Below the pieces are notes generated by a model. That model worked only from the letters and a program-made list of their open reading frames with translations. It searched no databases and was not told the origin of the DNA. Of a DNA stretch of 48,683 nucleotides, positions 1 through 9,442 are shown in pieces. The position numbers and the translations under genes were made by a program. The DNA comes from JADKIH01 sp031367345 (GTDB lineage Bacteria; Bacteroidota; Bacteroidia; AKYH767-A; 2013-40CM-41-45), in assembly GCA_031367345.1 (NCBI GenBank), contig JANLPR010000112.1:1-48683 (forward strand). The letters are read 5' to 3'. Every line of letters starts with the position of its first letter. The stretch's first letter is position 1.

Positions 1-1
1 T

Positions 2-3000
2 ACTAAGCCTGCCGGTATAAGCAGTGTTATTATTACAACTGCACCGGGTACTTGTCAGATTTCACCGGGAACAACCATTGAAGCTTGGTCTTCGTGCGGA
101 GGTACAATGTTAGGTTGTACTACTTCCGGAAGCACCTACCCCACTTTTGGCGAACTTACACTCTATGGCAGACCGTGTACTTCCGAAATACTTTATGTAC
201 GTGTAACCGGCGATGGCGATGCAATTGGCAAATTTAATATTTGTGCAAAAACAAACGGTAACACTCCGTCTCCTTTAACCGGAACCACTTGTGGAAATCC
301 TACAAACATTTGCAGTCTGCCTTATACGCAAACAGGAATGACGACTGCAGGGTACGGAAATGAATATGACAGTACAAATGCTCAATGTCATGACCCATTC
401 TTAAACGGAGAAGACTATGTGTTTGCCTATACACCTACTGCAAATATTTGTGTGAGAGTTCAACTTACTTCTGCAGGAGTTAACCCGAGCGTATTCGTTT
501 ATGACGGTTGCCCCGATTTAGGAACAACGCATTGCATTTCTTCTGTTGCTGGTACGACAGGAATCATACGAATCAATTCAATTTCTCTAATAGCCGGAGT
601 TACTTATTATTTTTTAGTAGATAATAATCCTCTTAATGCTACAAACAATATTCCGTTCGATATTTCCATTACTTCACTTGGTACATCACTAGCTTATGAC
701 CCTTGTGCAGCAGCTTTCAACTTAGGAAATATTGCCAACAACACGGCTTGTAGTTTTGGAACTTACAGCACAGAGTGTTCCCAGCCTTCAGCAACAGTAG
801 GATATCCAACTCCAACGTGCGGAGGATTTATTGATGGCGTAACAGGTGATGTTTGGTTCAAATTCACAGCAACTTTTCCTGGAAATTTATTAATCAAAAC
901 ACAACCATCAGCTGTCAATCCAACTAACGATGCTGCCATGGCAGTTTATACAGGAACTTGTGGTGCTTTTGCACTATCAGCCTGTGACGATAATTCTGCC
1001 GGAAACAGTTTGCCTCAATTATCAATTTCTGTGACTAGTGGTACTACTTACTATATTCGTGTTTGGACAGTAAATCCTGCCAACACCGGAAACTTTGATC
1101 TGTGTTTAACGAGTGCATGTTCGCCTCCAAACGACTTGCCATGTGCGGCAGTCTATGTACCACTTGGAGGAACAGCAGCCGGATATAATACTTGTTCGGG
1201 CTTTAATAATGAACCTCCTAATTCAGCGCAATGCGTTGTTGGTGGAAATGTAAATACGGTGTGGTATAAAGCAGTTGTTCCTGCCGGAGGTTCTATCAGA
1301 ATAAGAACACATCCACTTACACTTACAGATACACAAATACAAGCGTTCACTTTTGGAAGTGGTTGTGCAAACGCAGCAACAATCTATACTAGTAAAGGAT
1401 GTAATGACGATGGACCTGATTGTGGTGTGCAAAACAATCAATCCTATCATGATTATTCTGAATTAGTATTAACCGGACAAACTCCGGGTGATACAATTTT
1501 TGTGGCTGTTGATGGATACAATAGTATGACTGGAACTTTTGAGATTACTTTTATAGATGGAGCTACTGCAAATTATGCACCGGTTTACTTACAAGACTGT
1601 GCTTTCCCTGCTGAAGTTTGTGGGGCAACAAATATTGTTGTTCCTGATCCCGGTCCATTAAATTTTGGAAACATTTGTGATTTCTCTCCTAGCTATGATT
1701 GCTGGGCTAATGGTGAAAGAAATTCAATGTGGTATCGAGTAACGGTTAATCCGGGCACCTTGCAATTTGCCATTAACTCTGTTACCGATTACGATTTTAT
1801 TATGTGGGATATTACAGGAGTTGCTAATGCATGTGCATTAATTCAAACCCATTCAATTCCTTCTATTCGCTGCAACTGGGTTACCACTACCGGACAAACA
1901 GGAATTTCTATTCCGGATCCTAATGCAAGTTGGGAACCTGCAATCACTAGTGCTACGCTACGAACGTATTTAATATTAATTGACAATTGGAACCCTCCAA
2001 GTTTTCAAACCGGATTTACACTTGATTGGATGGGTTCTCCGATTGCAGCTAACCCAAGTTCAGTAACCTGGAATGGAACCGCAGACACAAGTTTTAGTAA
2101 TACGACCAACTGGGGAACTGCTCCATGTAATGCGCTACCTTCTTGCAACATAGATGCAAACATTACTGCCAGTGCCTCGGGTCGTCAGCCAACTATGACG
2201 GTTAATACACAAGTGAAAAATTTGGTGATTAATTCCGGCGCCAGTCTACGAATTAAATCAGGAGTTATTTTAGATGTTTGCGGTGACTTCACTAACAACG
2301 GAACATTTATTGCTGAACCCGGATCTACAGTTCGTTTCAGCGGCACAATTAATCAAGCAATAGTTGGAAGTTTAACAGGCGCCAATGCGTTTGCCAACTT
2401 AACCATTTTTAAAGCTACCGGACAAGTTAATCTGAATGCAGATATTGATATAAGCCAAAATTTTACGACTGTTTCAGCTACTTCTATCTTCAATGTAAAT
2501 GGAAAGTATATGAAAGTTGGAGGCGACTTTTTGAACAATACCGGCAACACAACTTTCACCGGTATTGGAAATAGTACTGTTGAATTCAATGGTGCTATTA
2601 ATCAGAGTTTTTCGAATACTAATAGCACATTTAATTTTAACCGAATGAAAATGAATAAGCTCACGGGTAAATTATATGTGATTGGTGCAAATAGTAAAAT
2701 CACTATCGATAGTGTGTTAACTATGACAAGAGGGATTATCGTTACTCGTTCTAATCCCGCTCTCGAAATTTATTTAAAGTATAATATTTCTGCGGCAGTT
2801 ATTGGTCATAGTGTCTTAAGTTATATTGATGGCCGTTTACGAAGGGCCGTTTACAATGCATTGAATCCTTTAAGTATACCTTTCTCGCTTGATTTCCCTG
2901 TCGGAGATTCACTTACTCCGGGTGGGTATGAATTAGGCAACGTCACTTTCTTAAGTGGTACAGTTATACCTGACATACTTTGTTATTTTGGGCCGTGGCC

Positions 3001-3928
3001 AGGCATGACCCCTCCTGCTTTAGGTCCAACTGCTTCAGAATGTTTATATGCAACATATGATGCTCTTCCAATGTTTAATCATGGCTTTTGGACATTTTCC
3101 AAAACATCTACTTCTCCTTATAATGGTGTTTACAATATCACTCTTAGTAATACTGGACAATCAAATAATACCGGAATGGGATGGACTGTAGCAAAAGCCG
3201 ACATCGCAGCAAATGCGAGTCTTACTGCAAGTTGGTCACTTATCGGTCAGTGTGTAATTAGCAGCACACCGGGAAGTACGCAGAGAATAAATTATAATAG
3301 TCCTGCAAGTATGGCTACGTCATTCAATTCATTATTAACAACGGTTCAATCAACGCAGCCATTACCTATCGAATTATTATCGTTTACTGCTGAACCCGAT
3401 GGAGAAAAAGTTATTTGCAGATGGGAAACTGCCTCTGAAACGAACAACGATTATTTTGATGTTCAAAGAAGTTTAAATGGAGAAGATTGGGAATCTGTAG
3501 GAATTGTTCGTGGCTTTGGTGCTGGCACTTCTACAGTAAATCATTTTTACAAACTAATCGATCCTGACAAATGTTTAGGTATACGTTACTATCGTTTGAA
3601 ACAAATTGACATCGATGAGCATTTTGGTTTTTCTGAAACTGTTGCATTGAATTGTAAGGCAAACATGAACGATATTTCTGTTTATCCGAATCCAGGGTCT
3701 GCCGATATCATTTATACTTTTTATGAAAACGTAAAAGGCGAAGCGGTCATTCAGTTTATCGATATGTTAGGAAAAATAGTTTTATCAGAAACTGTTGTTA
3801 CTCAAAAAGGATTTAATCCGTTTCATGCTTCAGTGAGCGAGTTACCAAATGGAGTTTACTATTTGAGAATAAAATCTTCAGCTAATCCTGCTCAAACAGA
3901 TCGTCAAATTAGATTTGTGAAAAATTAA
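2..3928 (+). CDS. T9SS-secreted multidomain adhesin-like protein, N-terminus outside window
   Basis: The frame is open to the left edge, so the gene starts outside the window; about 1,309 codons are visible. The first half has at least three repeated Cys-containing beta modules of the pre-peptidase C-terminal (PPC-like) kind, recognisable by VWYK/VWFK and TYYIRV motifs and paired cysteines. A stretch near nt 2080-2650 is rich in Asn/Thr/Gly beta repeats (DFTNNGTF) and looks like a parallel beta fold. Near nt 3360 comes LPIELLSF, the usual start of the Ig-like domain before a type IX sorting tail. The last ~85 residues (VYPNPG, GVYYLRI, ending VKN) are a type A T9SS C-terminal sorting domain. 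The protein is therefore exported to the periplasm, passed through the T9SS and probably anchored on the surface. Its ligand cannot be told. A strong terminator follows. Confidence 0.88.
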   Translation, partial: TKPAGISSVIITTAPGTCQISPGTTIEAWSSCGGTMLGCTTSGSTYPTFGELTLYGRPCTSEILYVRVTGDGDAIGKFNICAKTNGNTPSPLTGTTCGNPTNICSLPYTQTGMTTAGYGNEYDSTNAQCHDPFLNGEDYVFAYTPTANICVRVQLTSAGVNPSVFVYDGCPDLGTTHCISSVAGTTGIIRINSISLIAGVTYYFLVDNNPLNATNNIPFDISITSLGTSLAYDPCAAAFNLGNIANNTACSFGTYSTECSQPSATVGYPTPTCGGFIDGVTGDVWFKFTATFPGNLLIKTQPSAVNPTNDAAMAVYTGTCGAFALSACDDNSAGNSLPQLSISVTSGTTYYIRVWTVNPANTGNFDLCLTSACSPPNDLPCAAVYVPLGGTAAGYNTCSGFNNEPPNSAQCVVGGNVNTVWYKAVVPAGGSIRIRTHPLTLTDTQIQAFTFGSGCANAATIYTSKGCNDDGPDCGVQNNQSYHDYSELVLTGQTPGDTIFVAVDGYNSMTGTFEITFIDGATANYAPVYLQDCAFPAEVCGATNIVVPDPGPLNFGNICDFSPSYDCWANGERNSMWYRVTVNPGTLQFAINSVTDYDFIMWDITGVANACALIQTHSIPSIRCNWVTTTGQTGISIPDPNASWEPAITSATLRTYLILIDNWNPPSFQTGFTLDWMGSPIAANPSSVTWNGTADTSFSNTTNWGTAPCNALPSCNIDANITASASGRQPTMTVNTQVKNLVINSGASLRIKSGVILDVCGDFTNNGTFIAEPGSTVRFSGTINQAIVGSLTGANAFANLTIFKATGQVNLNADIDISQNFTTVSATSIFNVNGKYMKVGGDFLNNTGNTTFTGIGNSTVEFNGAINQSFSNTNSTFNFNRMKMNKLTGKLYVIGANSKITIDSVLTMTRGIIVTRSNPALEIYLKYNISAAVIGHSVLSYIDGRLRRAVYNALNPLSIPFSLDFPVGDSLTPGGYELGNVTFLSGTVIPDILCYFGPWPGMTPPALGPTASECLYATYDALPMFNHGFWTFSKTSTSPYNGVYNITLSNTGQSNNTGMGWTVAKADIAANASLTASWSLIGQCVISSTPGSTQRINYNSPASMATSFNSLLTTVQSTQPLPIELLSFTAEPDGEKVICRWETASETNNDYFDVQRSLNGEDWESVGIVRGFGAGTSTVNHFYKLIDPDKCLGIRYYRLKQIDIDEHFGFSETVALNCKANMNDISVYPNPGSADIIYTFYENVKGEAVIQFIDMLGKIVLSETVVTQKGFNPFHASVSELPNGVYYLRIKSSANPAQTDRQIRFVKN

Positions 3929-3949
3929 CGAGACAAATAGATTACGCCT

Positions 3950-3987
3950 AAAAAAGGTCAGATGTTTTTTAACTTCTGACCTTTTTT
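3950..3987 (+). terminator. Rho-independent terminator after the T9SS protein
   Basis: A perfect 13-bp inverted repeat, AAAAAAGGTCAGA (3950-3962) with TCTGACCTTTTTT (3975-3987), has a 12-nt loop and ends in a T run. It lies 22 nt after the stop codon. Confidence 0.9.
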
Positions 3988-4105
3988 CTTGATTTCTAAA
4001 ACCGAAAAACACTGTGCTATTACAGATTGTTGTTTTTCAACAATATAGAAAATCTAAAATCACCCACCTCAAATGAAACCTTCCTTTTTAGCTTGCAGAA
4101 ATTTC

Positions 4106-4113
4106 TATCTTTG
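4106..4113 (+). promoter_or_regulatory. Bacteroidota -7 promoter box for yidC
   Basis: TATCTTTG matches the TAnnTTTG consensus and sits 23 nt before the yidC ATG. No convincing TTG/-33 element is seen at the usual distance. Confidence 0.6.
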
Positions 4114-4136
4114 CGCACCTTTTTAGGAATAAAACA

Positions 4137-5981
4137 ATGGACAAAAATTCGATCCTTGGCCTATCTATTATCGGCCTGATCATTATCGCTTATTCGATCT
4201 ACACTCAGCCTTCTGCTGAAGAAGTAAATGCATTGAAACACAAACGAGATTCAATTGCATTAGTTGAAGCAAGAGTTAATGCTGCGCAAGCATCTTCACA
4301 AGCAACTAATGCAACTACTACTTTCGATAGTACTACAGTTGTGAGCGATTCTGTTAAATCTATTTTAGAAGAAGAAAAATACGGTGTCTTTTCTCAAGCT
4401 TCTCAAGGAACTGAACAATTTATTACTCTTGAAAATAATAAGATCAAAGTAACCATTTCTTCGAAAGGTGGAAAGATCAAGAGTGTTCAGTTGAAAGATT
4501 ATAAAACTTGGGATGGACAACCATTGTTTTTAATGAACAATGATGCAAATATTTTTAACCTAAGTTTATCGTCTCACAACAGAGGTATAAATACACAAGA
4601 ATTATTTTTTCAAGCTTCAGGTACTATAGGAACTACTAACTCCGCATCACTTCGATTGAATGCCGGTGAAAATAAATACATTGAATTCGTTTATACGCTT
4701 CCTAAAGACTCTTACCTACTCGATTACAAAGTTAATTTAGTTGGATTGCAAGATGTCATTTCTGAAAATGCTTCTTTCCTGAATCTTGAATGGAAAGATG
4801 TTGTTAAACCTCAAGAAAAGAGTATCCAAAACGAGAGAAATGCTTCAACAATTTACTATCGTTTTACCGATGAGGATGTTGATTATATAGCTGAAACGAA
4901 GGAAGACAAAAAAGACTTAAAAACAAAAGTTCAGTGGATTGGATTCAAACAACAGTTTTTTTCTTCGGTGTTGATTTCAAAACAGGAAGGTTTTGAATCG
5001 CCAACCATTGAAACAAAATTTGATAAAAACTCCTTGACAACGGTCAAAGAAATGAGTGCGAATTTTGCTCTAATCTATGATCGCAAGCCTGCGCAAGCAA
5101 TCAATATGCAATTCTATTTTGGACCAAATCATTATCAGAGTTTAAAGAAAATAGATGATTTACATTTAGAAAAAATCATACCCCTCGGCTGGGGAATATT
5201 TGGCTGGGTAAATCGATTCATCATTATCCCTATTTTTAATTTTCTTGATGGGTTCAATATGAATTATGGAATTATTATTTTAATCCTTACCATCATCATT
5301 CGATTAATACTACTACCACTTACCTACGGCTCTTTTAAATCGCAGGCTAAGATGAAAGTACTAGCTCCCGAAGTGGCAGAGATCAACGCAAAGTTTGTTG
5401 ACGACCCAATGAAAAAACAGCAAGAGATGATGGGGTTGTATAAAAAAGCCGGAGTGAATCCTCTCGGTGGTTGTATACCGGGTTTGCTTCAGTTGCCAAT
5501 TCTTATTGCCATGTTCCGCTTCTTCCCTTCATCCATTGAACTAAGGCAACAAGCGTTTTTATGGGCACACGATCTTTCAACTTACGACAGTATATACAAT
5601 TTCTCTTTCAGCATACCATTCTATGGAAATCACGTCAGCTTATTTACTTTGTTGATGACAATCTCCACATTGATTTATACTCGTGTAAATATGCAAATGA
5701 CAGCTGCCGGAAATCCGCAGATGAAATACATTATGTACATTATGCCGGTTATGTTCTTAGGAATATTCAACGGCTACGCTGCAGGTTTGAGCTACTATTA
5801 TTTCTTGTCGAACGTTATTGGTTTTGCGCAACAGTACATCTTCAAAGCGTTCCTCAATGAAGATAAAATACACGCACAGATCCAAGAAAATAAAAAGAAG
5901 CCGGTGAAAAAATCCTCTTTTCAACAGCGACTAGAGCAGATTTCGAAAGAAAGAAACGCACAAATCAATCGTAAAAAATAA
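4137..5981 (+). CDS. yidC: Membrane protein insertase YidC
   Basis: YidC inserts and folds inner-membrane proteins, alone or with SecYEG. The 614-residue protein has the Gram-negative layout: one N-terminal membrane helix (about residues 5-22), a charged linker, a large periplasmic beta domain (about 60-345), then the conserved 60-kDa inner-membrane core (about 348-580). The core carries an intramembrane arginine (R389, in TIIIRLILLP), which in this family forms the hydrophilic groove, followed by the cytosolic coiled-coil loop and the GVNPLGGCIPGLLQLP motif. The tail is strongly basic (KKPVKKSS to NRKK), as expected for ribosome contact. The ATG follows a TAnnTTTG box by 23 nt. It is a single-gene unit: terminators lie on both sides. 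Length and motifs are normal for the phylum. Confidence 0.97.
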   Translation: MDKNSILGLSIIGLIIIAYSIYTQPSAEEVNALKHKRDSIALVEARVNAAQASSQATNATTTFDSTTVVSDSVKSILEEEKYGVFSQASQGTEQFITLENNKIKVTISSKGGKIKSVQLKDYKTWDGQPLFLMNNDANIFNLSLSSHNRGINTQELFFQASGTIGTTNSASLRLNAGENKYIEFVYTLPKDSYLLDYKVNLVGLQDVISENASFLNLEWKDVVKPQEKSIQNERNASTIYYRFTDEDVDYIAETKEDKKDLKTKVQWIGFKQQFFSSVLISKQEGFESPTIETKFDKNSLTTVKEMSANFALIYDRKPAQAINMQFYFGPNHYQSLKKIDDLHLEKIIPLGWGIFGWVNRFIIIPIFNFLDGFNMNYGIIILILTIIIRLILLPLTYGSFKSQAKMKVLAPEVAEINAKFVDDPMKKQQEMMGLYKKAGVNPLGGCIPGLLQLPILIAMFRFFPSSIELRQQAFLWAHDLSTYDSIYNFSFSIPFYGNHVSLFTLLMTISTLIYTRVNMQMTAAGNPQMKYIMYIMPVMFLGIFNGYAAGLSYYYFLSNVIGFAQQYIFKAFLNEDKIHAQIQENKKKPVKKSSFQQRLEQISKERNAQINRKK

Positions 5982-6040
5982 ATTAATTCAGGCAAATGAT
6001 TCCTGATGATAAAAATCACTTTATTTGAGTAAAAAATTAA

Positions 6041-6070
6041 CAGATCCGCCTTCGAGCGGATTTGTTTTTT
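6041..6070 (+). terminator. Rho-independent terminator after yidC
   Basis: Nine-bp stem 6041-6049/6056-6064 (core ATCCGC/GCGGAT, one G-U pair) with loop CTTCGA, followed by six T. Its position shows that the dioxygenase gene cannot usefully start upstream of it. Confidence 0.85.
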
Positions 6071-6083
6071 CACCCAAATTCAG

Positions 6084-6107
6084 CGACTTTTGTAACGACT
6101 TTTGTAA
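6084..6107 (+). repeat. Tandem 12-bp direct repeat upstream of hppD
   Basis: CGACTTTTGTAA occurs twice back to back (6084-6095 and 6096-6107), between the yidC terminator and the hppD ATG. Tandem 12-mers in this position could be binding sites for a regulator or part of the promoter; this is inference. Confidence 0.6.
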
Positions 6108-6138
6108 GTCAATTTATACTTCACAAGCATTAAAACAA

Positions 6139-7239
6139 ATGAACATGTCACAAGACTTTCTTCCATTATTAGGAACCGACCACATTGAATTTTGGGTAGG
6201 AAATGCCAAACAAGCAGCTTACTTCTATCAAAACGCATTTGGATTTAAACTCGTTGCTTATTCCGGACCGGAAACAGGAGTCAGAAATAAGGCGTCGTAT
6301 GTTCTTCAGCAAGGCAAAATCAGATTTGTGTTTACCACATCTTTTGATCCAAGTTCAGAGATAAGCCAACATGTATTAAAACATAGTGACGGTGTTAAAG
6401 TGTTAGCACTTGGCGTCGACGATGCAGAAAAATCGTTTTACGAAACGATGTCGCGCGGAGCGAAAGTACACACCGTACCAACTACCATTACTGATGAATT
6501 CGGAGAAATAAAATTTGCCTCCATTCATACTTACGGAGAAACTATTCACACATTCGTTGAAAGAAAAAATTATAACGGACCATTCATGCCTGGTTTTGTA
6601 GCAGCAAATCCATCGTTCGAAACAATCGACTTAGGACTTGAGCACATTGATCATTGTGTAGGAAATGTTGAATTAGGGAAGATGAATGATTGGGTAAAAT
6701 TTTATGAGGATGTGATGGGCTTCAAAATGATTTTGACATTCGACGATAATGATATCTCGACAGAATATACTGCATTGATGAGTAAAGTGGTTTCGAATGG
6801 AAATGGCTATGTGAAATTCCCAATCAATGAACCGGCAGAAGGAAAGAAAAAATCGCAGATTGACGAATACCTTGAATTTTACAGAGGTCCGGGAGTACAG
6901 CATATTGCTATTGCTACCAAAGATGTTGTAAAAACAGTGACCGAACTTCAAAAACGTGGAGTTGAATTTTTGAAAGTTCCATCAACCTATTATGATGAAC
7001 TGTTTGAGAGAATTGGCAAGATCGACGAAGACATTAATGCATTGAAAAAACTTGGGATCTTAGTAGATCGAGATGATGAAGGATATCTACTCCAAATCTT
7101 TACAAAACCTGTTGAGGATCGTCCTACCGTTTTCTTTGAAATAATTCAGCGGAAAGGTGCAAAATCATTTGGCAAAGGAAATTTCAAAGCACTTTTTGAA
7201 GCTATAGAAAGGGAACAATCCTTACGTGGAAATCTGTAA
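6139..7239 (+). CDS. hppD: 4-hydroxyphenylpyruvate dioxygenase
   Basis: This Fe(II) enzyme converts 4-hydroxyphenylpyruvate to homogentisate in tyrosine breakdown. The 366-residue protein has two vicinal-oxygen-chelate domains: residues ~10-150 (GTDHIEFWVGNA) and ~165-350. The metal ligands of the family are visible as H172 (HIDHCVGN), H255 (GPGVQHIA) and E334 (FFEIIQR), and the C-terminal GKGNFKALFEAIE helix that closes the active site is present. The frame is open back to a TTG at 6025, but that extension would run through the yidC terminator and has no homologous look, so I take ATG 6139 (ATG 6145 is possible). No homogentisate dioxygenase or fumarylacetoacetase gene lies nearby; those would have to be elsewhere. 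A terminator follows, so it is probably monocistronic. Confidence 0.95.
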   Translation: MNMSQDFLPLLGTDHIEFWVGNAKQAAYFYQNAFGFKLVAYSGPETGVRNKASYVLQQGKIRFVFTTSFDPSSEISQHVLKHSDGVKVLALGVDDAEKSFYETMSRGAKVHTVPTTITDEFGEIKFASIHTYGETIHTFVERKNYNGPFMPGFVAANPSFETIDLGLEHIDHCVGNVELGKMNDWVKFYEDVMGFKMILTFDDNDISTEYTALMSKVVSNGNGYVKFPINEPAEGKKKSQIDEYLEFYRGPGVQHIAIATKDVVKTVTELQKRGVEFLKVPSTYYDELFERIGKIDEDINALKKLGILVDRDDEGYLLQIFTKPVEDRPTVFFEIIQRKGAKSFGKGNFKALFEAIEREQSLRGNL

Positions 7240-7287
7240 TGTGATCGTAAGACTGCCAACTACTCAAGATTAACAAAATTTTAACAG

Positions 7288-7315
7288 AAAAAGGAAGCTA
7301 AACGGCTTCCTTTTT
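7288..7315 (+). terminator. Rho-independent terminator after hppD
   Basis: Perfect 11-bp stem AAAAAGGAAGC/GCTTCCTTTTT (7288-7298/7305-7315) with a 6-nt loop and T run, 49 nt after the stop. Confidence 0.88.
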
Positions 7316-7369
7316 CGCTTTTAGCTAATATTACTGGGAATTGTTTATTTTTACTTCATTCAACGGCAT

Positions 7370-7377
7370 TACATTTG
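7370..7377 (+). promoter_or_regulatory. -7 promoter box for the thioredoxin-fold gene
   Basis: TACATTTG fits TAnnTTTG and lies 56 nt before the chosen ATG at 7434. Being downstream of a possible TTG start at 7341, it argues against that longer start. Confidence 0.5.
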
Positions 7378-7433
7378 CGAAACAAAATTCCATCTATAAA
7401 GTTGAAAACACTAAATTGAATCCAACTAAAACT

Positions 7434-8867
7434 ATGAAAATTACACAGAAGATTGCCTCTATTTTTACGATCATTTTATTTTTCACTTTCACTGCATTTT
7501 CAAAAGATGTAGGAAATGGCGGTTACGAAATCAAGGTTCATATTGAAGGATTAAAAGACACAGCATTGTATCTTGGAAACCATTATGGCGACAAACAATA
7601 TGTGAGAGATACAATTCAATTAGATCACAACGGCTGGGGAACATTTAAAGGAACCGACACATTACCAGGAGGAATTTACTTAGTTATACTTCCCAACAAA
7701 ACATATTTTGAAATTTTGCCCAATGAGCAAAAATTTACGATTGAGACAGATACAGTTGACTATGTTCAACACATGAAGGTGACTGGCTCATTAGAGAACA
7801 AACTCTTTAACGACCACCAAAAATATATTATTAAAAAATCGCAAGAGACAAATTTATTACGTGCACGACTTGAAGACAATAAAAGTAATAAAGACTCTGT
7901 TGAGATTTTAAAAAAAGCATTGAGTAACGAGGATAAAGAAGTGAAAGCTTATCGCTTGAAGATCGTTTCTGATTATCCGAATACATTTATGGCTAAGATC
8001 ATTGAGACTATGGCTGAACCAGATGTTCCGGAAGCTCCAAAAGATTCGAACGGTGTTATTACTGATTCAACTTTTCAATTCAGATATTTTAAATCGCACT
8101 ATTTAGAAAATGTAGATTTCGGTGATGAAAGATTATTAAGATCACCTATTCTCCAAAATAAAATTAAAACGTATACTCAGCAGTTGACTGTACCACTTCC
8201 AGATTCATTAATACAGGCAATAGATACAATTATTACTAAGGCACGAAAAAACAAAGAGGTATTCAAATATTGTGTTGCGACATTGGCCAACTATTACGAA
8301 ACGTCGAACATCATGGGCTATGATAAAGTATTTGTGCATATAGCAGAGAAATATTATTTATCGAAAGAAGCATTTTGGGCTGACTCTGCACTTAGAGCGA
8401 AAATCATTGCGAGAGTACAAAAAATTAAGCCTAATATTCTCGGTGAATTAGCACACGATTTAGCAATGCCGGATACATCATTTAAAATGCACCGATTGTA
8501 TGATGTAAAAACAAAATACACCGTACTTACTTTTTGGGATCCGACATGCAGCCATTGTAAAATTGAAATACCAAAGCTGGCTCAGTATTATGATAGCGTT
8601 AGAACTAAAGGAATCAGTATAGAAGTTTATTCAGTTGGAATAGAATCGGACATTGATTTATGGAAGAAATTTATCAAAGAACATAATCTTAAATGGATCA
8701 ACGTTTCCGATCTTTACAATCAGACTAATTTTAGAGACTATTACGACATCTACTCTACTCCAGTAATTTATTTACTCGATCAAGAAAAACACATTATTGC
8801 CAAACGACTTGACACTGAAAAACTAAAAGACTTCATTGAACATGAAGAGCAAAAAAATAAAAAGTAA
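7434..8867 (+). CDS. Exported thioredoxin-like protein with DUF4369-type N-domain
   Basis: A 477-residue exported protein. Residues 1-21 form a signal peptide (basic start, IILFFTFTAF core, cut before KDVGNG). Residues ~25-120 look like the DUF4369 beta domain, and the helical middle (~130-330) resembles DUF5106, both common in Bacteroidota TlpA/ResA relatives. The C-terminal ~140 residues are a thioredoxin/AhpC-TSA fold with the redox motif C372-S-H-C375 after LTFWDPT and a cis-Pro loop (STPVIYLLD). The role is most likely reduction of disulphides in the periplasm, e.g. in cytochrome c maturation or stress defence; the substrate is unknown. The ATG at 7434 is preferred because it gives a clean signal peptide and follows the promoter box. 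DsbD (28.1 kb) could be its electron donor. Confidence 0.85.
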   Translation: MKITQKIASIFTIILFFTFTAFSKDVGNGGYEIKVHIEGLKDTALYLGNHYGDKQYVRDTIQLDHNGWGTFKGTDTLPGGIYLVILPNKTYFEILPNEQKFTIETDTVDYVQHMKVTGSLENKLFNDHQKYIIKKSQETNLLRARLEDNKSNKDSVEILKKALSNEDKEVKAYRLKIVSDYPNTFMAKIIETMAEPDVPEAPKDSNGVITDSTFQFRYFKSHYLENVDFGDERLLRSPILQNKIKTYTQQLTVPLPDSLIQAIDTIITKARKNKEVFKYCVATLANYYETSNIMGYDKVFVHIAEKYYLSKEAFWADSALRAKIIARVQKIKPNILGELAHDLAMPDTSFKMHRLYDVKTKYTVLTFWDPTCSHCKIEIPKLAQYYDSVRTKGISIEVYSVGIESDIDLWKKFIKEHNLKWINVSDLYNQTNFRDYYDIYSTPVIYLLDQEKHIIAKRLDTEKLKDFIEHEEQKNKK

Positions 8868-8943
8868 TTTATAAATCGAGAAATTGAATTGGTATATTTC
8901 AATTCATCAATCAAAAAAATAGTATTTAGTAAAAACAAAAATT

Positions 8944-9375
8944 ATGAAACTAACAATCGCAATTTTATCCTTCGCACTATTCTCGACCGGTGCATTCGCA
9001 CAAGAAACTAAAAAATAATTTATGGATACATGGCCAGAATTAAAGGCATTTCATGGTGTAATGTCAGAGACTTTCCATCCCAGTGAAGAAGGTAATTTGA
9101 AGCCAATCAAAACGAGAGTCAAAGAATTAAATGAAAAAGCAAAAGCATTGGTTCTATCTGAATACCCGGCGGAAGTAAATCATGATTTAATGAAAGAGCA
9201 AACAATTAAATTAAGTGATCAGGTTGGTGTTTTGGTTACGATGATCAATGAAGACAGAAAAGACAAAGAAATCACAGATTTCCTAAGCAAAGTACACGAC
9301 ACATTCCATGAAATCATAGGACTTTGTAAGCATGATGAACTGGAAAAAAAAGAAGTAATAGAAAAAAAGAAATAA
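8944..9375 (+). pseudogene. Small exported helical protein split by an in-frame stop
   Basis: ATG 8944 opens a clear signal peptide (MKLTIAILSF, cut after AFA, then QETKK) which meets TAA at 9016-9018. The same frame continues at once (TTT, then ATG 9022) into 117 residues, mostly helical and charged, with WPELKAFHGVMSETFHP near the start and KVHDTFHEIIGLCKHD near the end. The spaced His/Met residues recall small periplasmic helical-bundle metal- or haem-binding proteins of Bacteroidota, but I do not recognise the family firmly. One base change (for example CAA or GAA to TAA) would restore a single exported protein of about 143 residues. Alternatives are a sequencing error, or translation of the second part from ATG 9022 as a cytosolic protein. 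A terminator shared with purL follows. Confidence 0.7.
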
Positions 9376-9391
9376 GCAATTAAAAAATAAT

Positions 9392-9428
9392 AAAAAAGCG
9401 GTTAGCCTAAAAGACTAGCCGCTTTTTT
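9392..9428. terminator. Bidirectional terminator between the split gene and purL
   Basis: Fourteen-bp stem, AAAAAAGCGGTTAG (9392-9405) against CTAGCCGCTTTTTT (9415-9428) with one G-U pair. It has A and T runs on both flanks, so it can stop transcription from both converging genes. Confidence 0.9.
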
Positions 9429-9442
9429 TATGACCAATTCTT

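Noticed and set aside
6025..6138. N-terminal extension of the hppD product from TTG 6025
   Set aside because: It would include the yidC terminator and the tandem 12-mers; the family starts near ATG 6139.
7341..7433. N-terminal extension of the thioredoxin-fold protein from TTG 7341
   Set aside because: It would hide the signal peptide and contains the promoter box.
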